Positions 1 through 8,362 of a stretch of 56,755 bases of DNA are shown piece by piece. This stretch comes from Clostridiales bacterium (GTDB taxonomy: Bacteria > Bacillota > Clostridia > Saccharofermentanales > Saccharofermentanaceae). A model generated the notes under the pieces. That model did no database searches. It had not been told where the DNA came from and saw only the letters and a program-made list of their open reading frames with translations. The translations under genes and the position numbers were made by a program. The first letter of the stretch is position 1. Each line of letters opens with the position of its first letter. The DNA is taken from NCBI GenBank assembly GCA_017509245.1, contig JAFWQC010000090.1, positions 1 through 56,755 on the forward strand, written 5' to 3'.

Positions 1-371
1 CTTTGGGATACAATCTGAAGCAAAAATGTATCCCAAACCTTTTAATTCCATAATTCGGGATACAAAAACGCCTTTAAAAACACCCCAAAAAAACAAAATC
101 TGTCCATTTGGGATTTTTCAGCACTCTCCCTTCCAAAAACATTCCCCCAAAACCATGGTGCCCGGATATCGGCTCTCCGTATAATCAGACCGCCATCCTA
201 CAAAACCCGAAGTGCTATAAAATTGCAAAATCAGTGCAAATTTGGCACTGAATCTGCAATCTGATCCCATAATGCAAAAATAGTGCAGAATCTGCACTAT
301 TTTGAACACTTTTTAGCAATCTGTTTAATGGACTTTACGCCGGAGCTGCTGATATTGCAATGCTGTTACGC
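1..371. repeat. Repeat-rich gene-free stretch with several dyads
   Basis: No convincing gene is seen here. The stretch holds inverted repeats: TTTGGGATACA at 2-12 with its complement at 27-37, a related CGGGATACA at 56-64, TCAGTGC/GCACTGA at 231-251, and a ten-base-arm dyad at 280-300 built on AGTGCAGA/TCTGCACT. The 2-37 hairpin may end a plus-strand gene that lies outside the window. The 280-300 dyad probably ends the minus-strand dtxR-like gene. The remainder is AT-rich and unassigned. Confidence 0.45.
275..300 (-). terminator. Terminator of the dtxR-like gene
   Basis: Read on the minus strand, a perfect hairpin with ten-base arms around one central base (280-300) is followed at once by five T residues (275-279). 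It lies about 70 bases past the stop of the regulator gene at 372-740. Confidence 0.6.
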
Positions 372-740
372 TCAGCCCCCGCCGTATTCTTTTCGATGCT
401 TCTTCAAAGCCTTGAAAGTCTTATCGCTGATGACATGCTCTATGCGGCACGCATCTTCTTCGGCAGTCTTCATGTCGACACCGAGTTCCATGAGAAGTTC
501 ACTGATGACGACATGTCTCTCGTATATCTTTTTCGCGATCTTGGAACCTTCAGGTGTCAGGGTAATGTAACCCTGTCCGTCGATCTTAATGAATTCACCC
601 TTCTTGAGGATGGCCATGGCTCTGCTTACGCTGGGCTTCGAAAAGCCTAACTGATTAGCTACATCGAGAGAGCGGACCGGTGCTCCTTTCTTTGAAAGCA
701 CAAGGATAGTCTCAAGATACATTTCTCCGGATTCCTGCAT
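372..740 (-). CDS. Short DtxR/MntR-family metal-dependent repressor
   Basis: A 122-residue regulator. The N-terminal winged helix (residues 1-65) begins MQESGEMYLETILVL and contains the recognition segment GFSKPSVSRAM. The DtxR-type metal-binding dimer region follows (GVDMKTAEEDACRIEHVIS, about 88-106), with the Glu, Asp, Cys and His residues expected of metal ligands. It lacks the SH3-like third domain and is close to MntR in length. It is clearly paralogous to the 124-residue protein at 21447-21821 next to feoA. It probably represses metal-uptake or metal-use genes when Fe2+ or Mn2+ is plentiful. Upstream, GGTGC/GCACC arms (about 794-814) flank a TATAAT on the minus strand and may be its own operator. 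Confidence 0.85.
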   Translation of the reverse strand: MQESGEMYLETILVLSKKGAPVRSLDVANQLGFSKPSVSRAMAILKKGEFIKIDGQGYITLTPEGSKIAKKIYERHVVISELLMELGVDMKTAEEDACRIEHVISDKTFKALKKHRKEYGGG

Positions 741-867
741 AGTGAAAGACCCTCCATTCAGAATATTGATATTTTATCATAACAACCGCTTAAGGTGCGA
801 TTATAAATGCACCGGGAGCGTAATCCGGAATAATCTCAAATTCCCGTTTTGTTTGCAGAAAAAAGGG

Positions 868-926
868 TTGACAGCGTATTGCCCGTGGTGTATAAATTAC
901 TGCGTAATATTACGCTGTAATATAAT
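868..926 (+). promoter_or_regulatory. Promoter and palindromic operator of the first TetR gene
   Basis: TTGACA (868-873), a 17-base spacer and TATAAA (891-896) form a canonical sigma-A promoter. Immediately downstream is the perfect 14-base palindrome GCGTAATATTACGC (902-915), followed by a partial repeat GTAATATAAT (917-926). The core GTAATATTAC is also found in the promoter of the second TetR gene (9014-9025), which argues for auto- and cross-regulation. Confidence 0.75.
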
Positions 927-949
927 CGGTCGATCGATAATAGAAACGG

Positions 950-1576
950 ATGATAGGAATGTCTTACGATTATCAGCAAACGCATGAGAACATATTGAAA
1001 AGTGCAAGGAAGCACTTTAAGAGGAACGGCTTCCGGAATGCCTCGATAAGAACTATCTGCAAGGATGCAGGTGTTACGAACGGTGCATTCTACGCGCATT
1101 TCTCCAGCAAGGAGGAACTGTTCGGATGTATTGTCAGACCATGCATAGAGGGCTTGCTTAATCTCTATTCGTCAGAAAAAGAGCAATTCTTTGACATTAA
1201 GTGTTCTGAGGATATTATTGAGGCTTTCAAAAAATCATATTCATCTTACGAGAAAGCAATTAGCTATATCTGCGGTCACAAAGAGGAATTCCTTCTTCTG
1301 CTCGATTCAGGTGAGGGTAGCGGTTATGAATGTTTCCTGAACACCCTGATCAATGAGGAGACCGAGAACACTTTGAAGTTCCTCACAGTCAGTAAGAAGT
1401 TCATCAGTAAGAAAGAAAACATATCTGAGAACATTGCAAGGCTCGGTGCTTCATTTCTCATCATGACGATATTTAACGGTTTGAGAAATGATCAGACAGC
1501 AGATGAGATCGTTAAGGAGACATCTGTAGTAAGCGAATACTGTATTGCCGGTTACAGGCATACTTTAGGCATTTGA
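950..1576 (+). CDS. TetR/AcrR-family transcriptional regulator
   Basis: A 208-residue TetR-family repressor. The N-terminal helix-turn-helix (about residues 10-58) includes ASIRTICKDAGVTNGAFYAHF, and the C-terminal ligand domain is not assignable to a known inducer. ATG at 950 or at 959 could start it; neither has a strong Shine-Dalgarno. The protein is strikingly similar to the regulator at 8363-8980 (both carry GVTNGAFY followed by HF and SKE), and the two genes bracket the ECF/ABC importer operon. It probably controls that importer and itself through the GTAATATTAC palindrome. Confidence 0.88.
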   Translation: MIGMSYDYQQTHENILKSARKHFKRNGFRNASIRTICKDAGVTNGAFYAHFSSKEELFGCIVRPCIEGLLNLYSSEKEQFFDIKCSEDIIEAFKKSYSSYEKAISYICGHKEEFLLLLDSGEGSGYECFLNTLINEETENTLKFLTVSKKFISKKENISENIARLGASFLIMTIFNGLRNDQTADEIVKETSVVSEYCIAGYRHTLGI

Positions 1577-1580
1577 TAAT

Positions 1581-1603
1581 AAGGCGTGAATTAGTCACGC
1601 CTT
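1581..1603. repeat. Perfect nine-base hairpin after tetR
   Basis: AAGGCGTGA (1581-1589) and TCACGCCTT (1595-1603) form a strong hairpin five bases past the TetR stop. The plus-strand side is followed by A residues rather than T residues, so as a plus-strand terminator it is poor and read-through into the ECF operon is possible. It may act as an RNA-processing or partial-termination element. Confidence 0.5.
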
Positions 1604-1618
1604 AAAAAATAAAATATT

Positions 1619-1636
1619 GGTTAGCCATTGCTAACC
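1619..1636. promoter_or_regulatory. DtxR-type operator in front of the ECF operon
   Basis: GGTTAGC CATT GCTAACC: seven-base perfect arms with a four-base centre. It sits directly before the ribosome site (AAGGAGG, 1640-1646) of the S-component gene. The same GTTAGC-N4-GCTAAC design stands in front of sufC, xylA and feoA. Confidence 0.7.
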
Positions 1637-1654
1637 GCCAAGGAGGTTATTTTT

Positions 1655-2245
1655 ATGAATAAGATCGATAACAGGCTCAAGGGTAAAGACCTTATAACTG
1701 TAGGTATTTACACTGCGATATATACGGCGAGCGTTTTCCTGGTAGGAATGTTTAATGCGATCCCTATCTTCTATCCCATCTTTATGTTCTTAGGACCCGT
1801 GCTCACAGGCATCCCCATGACCCTTTACTATATCAAGATCGAGAAATTCGGTATGCTTACGATCAGCGGTATCATCTTATCCGCTTTCTGGTATATCTCC
1901 GGTTATACATGGATCAGCGTTGCATGCATTCTCCCCGCTTCGATCCTTGCAGATGTATTCCTTAAGGTCATCGGACACAAGAAGTTCAAGGCTATCATGA
2001 TAAGCTACATTTTCTTCTCGATGGGTCTTCTCGCAGGTCCTGCTAATCTCTGGTTTGCAGGCGCAGGCTACTGGGACGGCATCAGGGATTCCATGGGCGA
2101 ACAGTATGCAGAGCAGCTCGCAAAGTTTATGCCTCTGTGGTTCCTCCCTGTCTCTATCGTCCTCATCGCACTGGGTTCAGTATGCGGTGCTCTGCTCGGC
2201 AGGAAGATGATGAATAAGCACTTCAAGAAGGCCGGTATTGCTTAA
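1655..2245 (+). CDS. ECF transporter S component, MptD/Trep-Strep type
   Basis: A 196-residue integral membrane protein with about six hydrophobic segments, matching the MptD-like (Trep_Strep) family of substrate-binding S components of energy-coupling-factor importers. ATG 1655 is chosen because AAGGAGG lies eight bases upstream; an in-frame ATG at 1628 falls inside the operator and has no such site. The stop overlaps the ATG of the next gene (TAATG). Its substrate cannot be read from sequence. The DtxR-type operator directly upstream suggests an iron, haem, siderophore or other metal-linked ligand. Confidence 0.82.
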   Translation: MNKIDNRLKGKDLITVGIYTAIYTASVFLVGMFNAIPIFYPIFMFLGPVLTGIPMTLYYIKIEKFGMLTISGIILSAFWYISGYTWISVACILPASILADVFLKVIGHKKFKAIMISYIFFSMGLLAGPANLWFAGAGYWDGIRDSMGEQYAEQLAKFMPLWFLPVSIVLIALGSVCGALLGRKMMNKHFKKAGIA

Positions 2246-2976
2246 TGGACCGTTATATTGAGAAAAAGAAGTTTAAGCTTGATCCCAGGACAAAACTGCT
2301 TCTCATCATTGCCGTGGCAACACTGGAAATGGTTAATGTGAATATTTACTTCACGATAGCAGTTGGTACTATTCCCTTCCTTCTGTTTTTGAGTAACAGG
2401 CAGTTTTTGGGAGCATTTAAATATTATATTTTGTTCCTGATCGCAGCATTTATCCATGTTCACAGGGTGAATATCGAAGTGAATATGTTTGTCAATATGT
2501 TTGTCGTTCTTTTGGGCGGTCTTATATTGAAACTTGCCCCGGCTTTCACAACAGGAGATTACATCATCGAATCAACAAGTGTCAGTGAAGTTATTGCGGC
2601 AATGAACAAGATGAGATTCAGCCGCAAGTTCACGATCCCGGTGTCGGTTATATTCAGATTCCTTCCTGCATTAAAACAGGAGAACCATGCGATACATGAT
2701 GCGGCAGCTATGCGCGGGATCATAATAACAAGACGCAAGTTCTGGGAAAACCCGTTAAGGGCATTCGAATACAGGATGATCCCGCTGATGATTTCCGTGG
2801 CAAATACCGGCGAGGATCTCTCGGCGGCGGCTCTGTCGAGAGGTCTCGATAATCCGGCAAAACACACAAATTATACGGATGTCAGATTTACAAAACGAGA
2901 CCTGTTTGCCGTCTTGTGCGTGACCGTTTTATTGGGCTCGGTCTACTTGATTACTATGTGGCTTAAGGTGAAATAA
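2245..2976 (+). CDS. ECF transporter T component (EcfT-like transmembrane coupling protein)
   Basis: A 243-residue membrane protein of the CbiQ/EcfT family that couples ATP hydrolysis to S-component movement. It starts KFKLDPRTKLLL, typical of EcfT, and later carries the coupling-helix signature AMRGIIITRRK and a second one, AALSRGLDNP (A-x-x-x-RG type), that contact the two ATPases. It overlaps the S-component stop and abuts the following ATPase gene with no gap, so the three genes are one operon. Confidence 0.87.
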   Translation: MDRYIEKKKFKLDPRTKLLLIIAVATLEMVNVNIYFTIAVGTIPFLLFLSNRQFLGAFKYYILFLIAAFIHVHRVNIEVNMFVNMFVVLLGGLILKLAPAFTTGDYIIESTSVSEVIAAMNKMRFSRKFTIPVSVIFRFLPALKQENHAIHDAAAMRGIIITRRKFWENPLRAFEYRMIPLMISVANTGEDLSAAALSRGLDNPAKHTNYTDVRFTKRDLFAVLCVTVLLGSVYLITMWLKVK

Positions 2977-5900
2977 ATGATAGATTTTAATAATGTTTCC
3001 TTCGAATACGAAGACGGATCTGAGACTATCTCTAATCTTGATCTTAGTATTCCGGATGGACAGGTTATATTGCTGTGCGGAGGATCCGGCTGCGGAAAAT
3101 CCACACTTATACGAATGATCAACGGTCTCATACCGAATTATTACAAGGGTAAACTATCCGGTAAAGTTACGGTGGACGGACTCGACACAGCCGAGGCTCC
3201 TCTGCATGTGCTCGCAGAGCATGTTTCTTCGGTTTTCCAGAACCCGAAAACACAATTCTACAACGTCGATTCGACGGAAGAGATGGTATTCGGTCTCGAA
3301 AACCGCGGCGTAAGCCGTGAAGAAATGAAGGATAGACTGGAAGGCACGGTAAAAAAGCTGAGGCTTGAGAATCTTCTCGGAAGAAATCTTTTCAAGATGT
3401 CAGGCGGCGAAAAACAGAAAGTCGCATGTGCATGTGCTGACACCTCCGATACAGGCATCATCGTGCTTGATGAGCCGTCCTCCAATCTGGATCTTCATTC
3501 CATAAATGAACTCTCAAGGATAATAAAGATCTGGAAGAATGCCGGTAAAACTGTTGTCATTGCCGAACACAGGCTTTATTACGTTTTGCCTCTCGCAGAC
3601 AGAGTTCTTTATATGAATAACGGTATCGTTGAAATGGACTGCACTCCGGACGAACTGGTTGACCTCGGAAAAGAGAAAATGGCAGAAATGGGTCTGCGAA
3701 GCACAGACATACATAACCTTCCGTTAAACGGTGATAAGACAAGCGGAACCGGGAAGATCGTTCTGGCGAACTTCCACTACACTTATCCCGGACGTCTTCA
3801 GGAATCTCTTAACGTTCCGTACTTAAATGTAACACGCAATGCCGTCATCGGAATCGTCGGTGACAACGGAGCCGGCAAGTCAACTTTCGCACGTAACCTC
3901 TGCGGACTTGAAAGGCACGCTACCGGAAATATCGAGTATGACGGAAACATCTTTGCAAGACGCAGGAGACTTAAAAGCACGTTCATGGTAATGCAGGATG
4001 TCGGTCACCAGCTCTTTACAGATGATGTGACAACAGAAATGGAATTCAGTCTTGAAAAGGAAGATGAGGATTCTGAGGAACTGATCAACAAAGTTCTAGA
4101 GGACTTGAATCTCAGCGATAAAAAGGAACGTCATCCTCACTCTCTTTCAGGCGGCGAGAAGCAGAGAGTCGCAATCGGAAGCGCCGTTGTCTCCAACAGG
4201 GATATCATTGTTTTCGATGAGCCGACAAGCGGACTGGACTACCGCAATATGAAAGCTGTTTCGGCGCTTGTCAGGGATCTGAAGGATAAAGGTAAAACAG
4301 TATTCATAGTAACTCATGATCCGGAGCTCATCGCCGAGTGTTGTGATGAACTTATCTACATGCAGGGCGGAAAAGTACTTGAATATGGAAAGCTCAACAA
4401 GGAGCTGTATGACAGATGGCTTTACAGAACGAGCACGATCAAGGAAAGCAGAAGAGTCTCCTCCGATGAGCAGCTGACTCCTCTGAAGCGCATGTGGCAG
4501 CTGGCTTACAAGGAGCATCCCAAGCTTATCTTATCGATAATCCTTGCAGTAATCGGTGTTCTTGGAAATGCTCTTCCATATATTGCTGCAGCGAATATCC
4601 TCGCAGGCCTTCTTGAAGGCGTACGGGATATAGAGACCTATGCATTCTGGTGCGTATTCGGAGCAATAGGTTTTGTTATAAAGCCCGTCTTCTATTCTTT
4701 AGGACTCGGTATAAGCCACAGGGCTACATTCAATACATTAGCGGATATCAGAAAAGCCATGTTCGATAAGCTCCCGAGAATGCCTCTCGGAACGATCATA
4801 GATACATCCAGCGGAAAACTGAAGCAGATAATCGTGGATGAGGTTGAGAGCATGGAAAGGCCTCTTGCACATATGATCCCTGAGATGACAGCAAACGTAT
4901 TGGGTGCGATCAGCATATGGGCTTATCTCATGTACATCGACTGGCGCATGGGTCTTATTGCGCTTATCTCTGTTCCTGTCGGACTGATATTTGCAATATT
5001 TATTCTTATCGGATATGCAACTGACTATGAGCGGAGTGTAAGAACGGTTCAGGACATGAACAGATCAATAGTCGAATACATCCACGGCATCGAAGTCATA
5101 AAAGCATACAACCAGGGTGAGGGTTCATTTGTGAAGTTCAAGAAGAGAGTCCTTGCCACAGCACAGTATTACTACGACTGGATGAAAAGGATACAATACA
5201 AGTGGTCACTTACATATGCCATTGCTCCCGCAACACTTATCACAGTTCTTCCTCTTGGCTGGATAATGTATACGAACGGTACTCTTGATGCAGGAACATT
5301 CATGACTTCGATCATGCTTTCAATGTGTTTTGTCGGACCCGTCATGGAAGCGATCAGTTTCTCGGACACTTTAACAAAGGTTAAGACAACTGTAGGAACC
5401 GTTGATGAGATCCTGAACGGAAGTGAGCAGATACATGCTGACAGTGATAAGGAAATAAAGGATCACACTATCTCAATGAAGGATGTTTCCTATTCCTATC
5501 ACCAGGGAATACAGGTGCTTCACGACATAACACTGAACATGCCCGCTAACACAAAGACAGCATTAGTCGGGCCTTCCGGCAGCGGTAAATCTACTATCGC
5601 AAAACTCATAGCGGGATTCTGGGATGTGGAAGACGGAACATTGACGATGGGTGGAATTGATTTTAAGGACATTCCGCTTAAGCAGCTTTATGAACAGATA
5701 GCTTTTGTATCACAGGATATTTATCTGTTTGACGATACCGTCCTGAACAATATCAGGATGGGACGCATGTCTGCTACTGATGAGGAAGTTATGGCAGCAG
5801 CTGAAGCTCCAGGATGCAAGGAGCTAATTGAAAATCTTGCTGACGGCTACAACACAGTAGTCGGTCAGGGCGGCGCGCATCTCTCGGGCGGTGAGAAGCA

Positions 5901-6207
5901 GCGTATTGCTATTGCCAGAGCCATGATCAAGGACGCTCCGATAGTTATCCTTGATGAAGCTACAGCATATATTGATCCGGAGAACGAAGCAGTCATTCAG
6001 GAGGCTATCGGAAATCTCATCAAGGGCAAGACAGTTATTGTTGTAGCTCACAGATTGTCGACCATTACAGATGCGGATCAGATCATCGTGGTCGATAAAG
6101 GCACGTTACAGGCAACGGGAACACACGCAGAATTGCTTGGCAAATGCGAATTATACCGTCTTATGTGGGATGCCCATACCGGTGTTGCACAAGGAGGTGC
6201 CGCATGA
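2977..6207 (+). CDS. Fused ECF ATPase pair plus exporter-type ABC half-transporter
   Basis: A 1076-residue fusion with three nucleotide-binding domains. NBD1 (residues 1-230) has Walker A GGSGCGKST (35-43) and signature MSGGEKQKV (141-149). NBD2 (258-485) has GDNGAGKST (295-303) and SGGEKQRVA (391-399). These two look like the paired ATPases of an ECF module in one chain. Residues about 505-800 form a six-helix exporter-type membrane domain, followed by NBD3 with GPSGSGKST (about 865-873) and LSGGEKQR (about 969-976). The next gene supplies a second exporter-type half, so a heterodimer like YbtPQ or IrtAB, which work as siderophore importers, is plausible. The physical fusion of the two systems suggests uptake and onward handling of one substrate. 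Confidence 0.85.
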   Translation: MIDFNNVSFEYEDGSETISNLDLSIPDGQVILLCGGSGCGKSTLIRMINGLIPNYYKGKLSGKVTVDGLDTAEAPLHVLAEHVSSVFQNPKTQFYNVDSTEEMVFGLENRGVSREEMKDRLEGTVKKLRLENLLGRNLFKMSGGEKQKVACACADTSDTGIIVLDEPSSNLDLHSINELSRIIKIWKNAGKTVVIAEHRLYYVLPLADRVLYMNNGIVEMDCTPDELVDLGKEKMAEMGLRSTDIHNLPLNGDKTSGTGKIVLANFHYTYPGRLQESLNVPYLNVTRNAVIGIVGDNGAGKSTFARNLCGLERHATGNIEYDGNIFARRRRLKSTFMVMQDVGHQLFTDDVTTEMEFSLEKEDEDSEELINKVLEDLNLSDKKERHPHSLSGGEKQRVAIGSAVVSNRDIIVFDEPTSGLDYRNMKAVSALVRDLKDKGKTVFIVTHDPELIAECCDELIYMQGGKVLEYGKLNKELYDRWLYRTSTIKESRRVSSDEQLTPLKRMWQLAYKEHPKLILSIILAVIGVLGNALPYIAAANILAGLLEGVRDIETYAFWCVFGAIGFVIKPVFYSLGLGISHRATFNTLADIRKAMFDKLPRMPLGTIIDTSSGKLKQIIVDEVESMERPLAHMIPEMTANVLGAISIWAYLMYIDWRMGLIALISVPVGLIFAIFILIGYATDYERSVRTVQDMNRSIVEYIHGIEVIKAYNQGEGSFVKFKKRVLATAQYYYDWMKRIQYKWSLTYAIAPATLITVLPLGWIMYTNGTLDAGTFMTSIMLSMCFVGPVMEAISFSDTLTKVKTTVGTVDEILNGSEQIHADSDKEIKDHTISMKDVSYSYHQGIQVLHDITLNMPANTKTALVGPSGSGKSTIAKLIAGFWDVEDGTLTMGGIDFKDIPLKQLYEQIAFVSQDIYLFDDTVLNNIRMGRMSATDEEVMAAAEAPGCKELIENLADGYNTVVGQGGAHLSGGEKQRIAIARAMIKDAPIVILDEATAYIDPENEAVIQEAIGNLIKGKTVIVVAHRLSTITDADQIIVVDKGTLQATGTHAELLGKCELYRLMWDAHTGVAQGGAA

Positions 6208-7946
6208 TAGAAGCTTTGCATAAGATCTTTCTTTTCGCGGGAAAGGAAAAGAAAAATATTTATAAATCAATATTCGTGAGTTTTCTTAAAGCATGTTTCA
6301 ACATGCTCCGTATCGCAGCAATATATGTTATCGTTACTGCGCTCGTTTTAAAGGAGACATCCGTCATACCTGCTCTGACAGCTCTGCTTCTGATGCTCAT
6401 AAGCATTCTGGGAAATTCACTTACACGCAATGTATCTCTTCTTCAGCAAACACATGCGGGATATTTTATGAGTGCTGATAAGCGTCTTGATATAGCTCAG
6501 CGTCTTAAGAAAGTTCCCATGGGGTTCTTCAATGACAACAGCGTCGGTGAGCTTACGGGAATCTCCACAACGATTCTCGATACGGTAGAGAATCTGGGCG
6601 CGATGGTCCTTGTTCTCGTTCTTGGTGGATTGATCAACACTGTCATCTTCTTCCTGATGATCCCTTTCCTTGATGTCAGGATCGCATGCATTGTCCTTGG
6701 CGGAATAATCGTATATATGTCCTTCACATCGATAATGGAGCACAGGACCAGGGTTCTTGCTCCAAAGAGGGAACAGAGTAAAACGGTTATCATTTCCGAA
6801 GTGCTCGAAAACCTTCACGGCATGAGCGTCGTAAAATCCTTCAATCTTACAGGAAAAGGGGATCAGCGTTTAAGGCAGGCCATAGACAAATACAGAGACA
6901 GCAACATGGCTCTTGAGAAGATGTTCATTCCTTTTACGATGATGCAGAATATGCTTCTTGGCTTCTTTAAGGTTGCGATCATATTCTTCTCCGCATACTT
7001 CTATCTGAACGGAAGCATGCTGCTTCAGACAGCGCTTATATTGATCATTGTTTCTTTCCAGATATTTGCAGAGGTTGAACAGACTGATTCCGGATTATCG
7101 ATGCTAAGGATCGTAACCAGCTCCATCGATCAGGTTAAGAAGGCGGACAGCATGCCTGTTATGGATGCGGACGGAGAGGATTATGCTCCTGCTAACCACG
7201 ATATCCTTATTGATAATATTGACTTCGCATATGGCAGTAAGTGTATTCTTCATAATGCTTCATTAAGCATCCCCTCGAATTCAATGACAGCTTTTGTCGG
7301 CCCTTCCGGAGCAGGAAAGACGACGCTTGCACTGCTCATCTCCAGGTTCTGGGATGTGGATAAAGGAAGCATCTCGATAGGCGGTAAAAACATAAAGGAT
7401 TATACGCTTGAATCCCTTATGTCGCAGATAAGCATCGTATTCCAGAATGTCTATCTTTTCGATGACACGATAGAAAACAACATACGCTTCGGCTGCCCCG
7501 GAGCCACCAGAGAACAGGTCAAGGCGGCTGCAAGAATGGCATGCTGCGATGATTTTATCGAGAGCCTGCCTGACGGTTATGACACAGTTGTCGGCGAAGG
7601 AGGCTCAATGCTCTCCGGAGGCGAGAAACAGAGGATCTCCATTGCAAGAGCAATACTGAAGAACTCTCCGATCATAATACTTGATGAGGCGACTGCTAAT
7701 GTCGATCCGGAGAATGAGGATAAGCTCAAATCCGCTTTTGAGGCGCTGACTCATAACAAAACCGTCATCATGATCGCTCATAGGCTTGAGACCATAAGAA
7801 ATGCCGACAAGATCGTAGTGATCAATAACTGTTCCGTTGTATCAGGCACTCACAAAAGTCTTATGGCTGATAATCCTGTATACAGCAGGTTTATCCGTAT
7901 GAGAGAAAGAGCATCTGACTGGAGAATGCTCGGTGCCGTAAAATAA
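6204..7946 (+). CDS. ABC half-transporter, membrane domain plus ATPase
   Basis: A 580-residue exporter-fold ABC protein: six membrane helices in residues about 15-310, then an NBD with GPSGAGKTT and LSGGEKQRIS and the Walker B LDEAT. ATG 6204 overlaps the preceding stop (ATGA) and is preceded by AAGGAGG at 6191-6197, so it is preferred over an upstream in-frame ATG. It is the natural partner of the exporter-type half in the preceding fusion protein. As the last gene of the operon it is followed by a strong terminator. The substrate is unknown; siderophore or haem is inferred from the upstream DtxR-type operator. Confidence 0.87.
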   Translation: MIEALHKIFLFAGKEKKNIYKSIFVSFLKACFNMLRIAAIYVIVTALVLKETSVIPALTALLLMLISILGNSLTRNVSLLQQTHAGYFMSADKRLDIAQRLKKVPMGFFNDNSVGELTGISTTILDTVENLGAMVLVLVLGGLINTVIFFLMIPFLDVRIACIVLGGIIVYMSFTSIMEHRTRVLAPKREQSKTVIISEVLENLHGMSVVKSFNLTGKGDQRLRQAIDKYRDSNMALEKMFIPFTMMQNMLLGFFKVAIIFFSAYFYLNGSMLLQTALILIIVSFQIFAEVEQTDSGLSMLRIVTSSIDQVKKADSMPVMDADGEDYAPANHDILIDNIDFAYGSKCILHNASLSIPSNSMTAFVGPSGAGKTTLALLISRFWDVDKGSISIGGKNIKDYTLESLMSQISIVFQNVYLFDDTIENNIRFGCPGATREQVKAAARMACCDDFIESLPDGYDTVVGEGGSMLSGGEKQRISIARAILKNSPIIILDEATANVDPENEDKLKSAFEALTHNKTVIMIAHRLETIRNADKIVVINNCSVVSGTHKSLMADNPVYSRFIRMRERASDWRMLGAVK

Positions 7947-7967
7947 TCAACTGGATAACAGGATAGA

Positions 7968-8016
7968 AATAATACAGGCTGTCCCGCCGTGGTGTGGAGA
8001 CAGCCTGCATTATTTT
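7968..8016. terminator. Terminator after the ECF/ABC operon
   Basis: AATAATACAGGCTGTC (7968-7983) pairs with GACAGCCTGCATTATTTT (7999-8016), giving a long stem that works in both directions. It ends the plus-strand transporter operon and could also stop a minus-strand transcript coming from the intergenic region to the right. Confidence 0.75.
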
Positions 8017-8025
8017 GGCGCTAAG

Positions 8026-8092
8026 CCATAAAAACTTAGGGGAGGAAAACGGCTTTTCAAAATCTGCTGATTGTAATCGCAGTTTTCTATGG
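8026..8092. ncRNA. Candidate branched structured RNA element
   Basis: CCATAAAAACT (8026-8036) pairs with AGTTTTCTATGG (8081-8092) apart from one bulged base. Inside are two further hairpins: GAAAACGGCTTTTC (8045-8058) with a four-base loop, and CTGC-T-GATT-GT-AATC-GCAG (8064-8082), which shares its last two bases with the outer stem. A three-way design in 67 bases is unlikely by chance, but strand, promoter and function are unknown. Confidence 0.35.
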
Positions 8093-8103
8093 TTCCCTCG
8101 TGT

Positions 8104-8208
8104 GCATTAGGAAGTGACAATAAAGAATTCTGTATGTTGCGTGAGAAATATTAACTGTGTGTTTTGACCTATGGAAATTGGGTGTGTTTACGGGTCACTT
8201 CCTAATGC
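8104..8208. repeat. Perfect 15-base inverted repeat pair 75 bases apart
   Basis: GCATTAGGAAGTGAC (8104-8118) is the exact complement of GTCACTTCCTAATGC (8194-8208). The 75 bases between are AT-rich and non-coding. It could be a miniature inverted-repeat element without clear target duplication, or the closing stem of an RNA. Confidence 0.6.
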
Positions 8209-8304
8209 TGTTCACGGGTAAGATTGATGAATGACTGATTTATTATTTCTGCAGGTCTCTATATGATCTGCGTTTTTTTCTGTTACCTCACTTTTTGTTC
8301 GATG

Positions 8305-8320
8305 GTTAGCAATCGCTAAC
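8305..8320. promoter_or_regulatory. Orphan DtxR-type operator
   Basis: GTTAGCAATCGCTAAC, identical in sequence to the sufC and feoA operators. It lies between the transporter terminator and the TetR terminator, with no gene obviously downstream on either strand. It may control an unannotated RNA. Confidence 0.6.
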
Positions 8321-8329
8321 TGTTAGGGC

Positions 8330-8361
8330 AAAAATCAAACCTGAACTTTGTCAGGTTTGAT
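8330..8361 (-). terminator. Terminator of the second TetR gene
   Basis: ATCAAACCTGA (8334-8344) and TCAGGTTTGAT (8351-8361) form a perfect 11-base stem with a six-base loop. On the minus strand it ends in five T residues. Confidence 0.8.
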
Positions 8362-8362
8362 C

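Larger units (their letters stand above)
8017..8333. other. Gene-free 320-base stretch with structured elements
   Basis: No convincing coding sequence. It holds a compact branched fold at 8026-8092, a 15-base perfect inverted repeat pair (8104-8118 and 8194-8208) and a consensus DtxR-type operator at 8305-8320 that faces no evident gene. Together these suggest an unannotated RNA or the remains of a small mobile element. Confidence 0.45.

Noticed and set aside
118..309. A 63-codon minus-strand ORF at the left end
   Set aside because: It runs through palindromes, has unlikely composition and no ribosome site.
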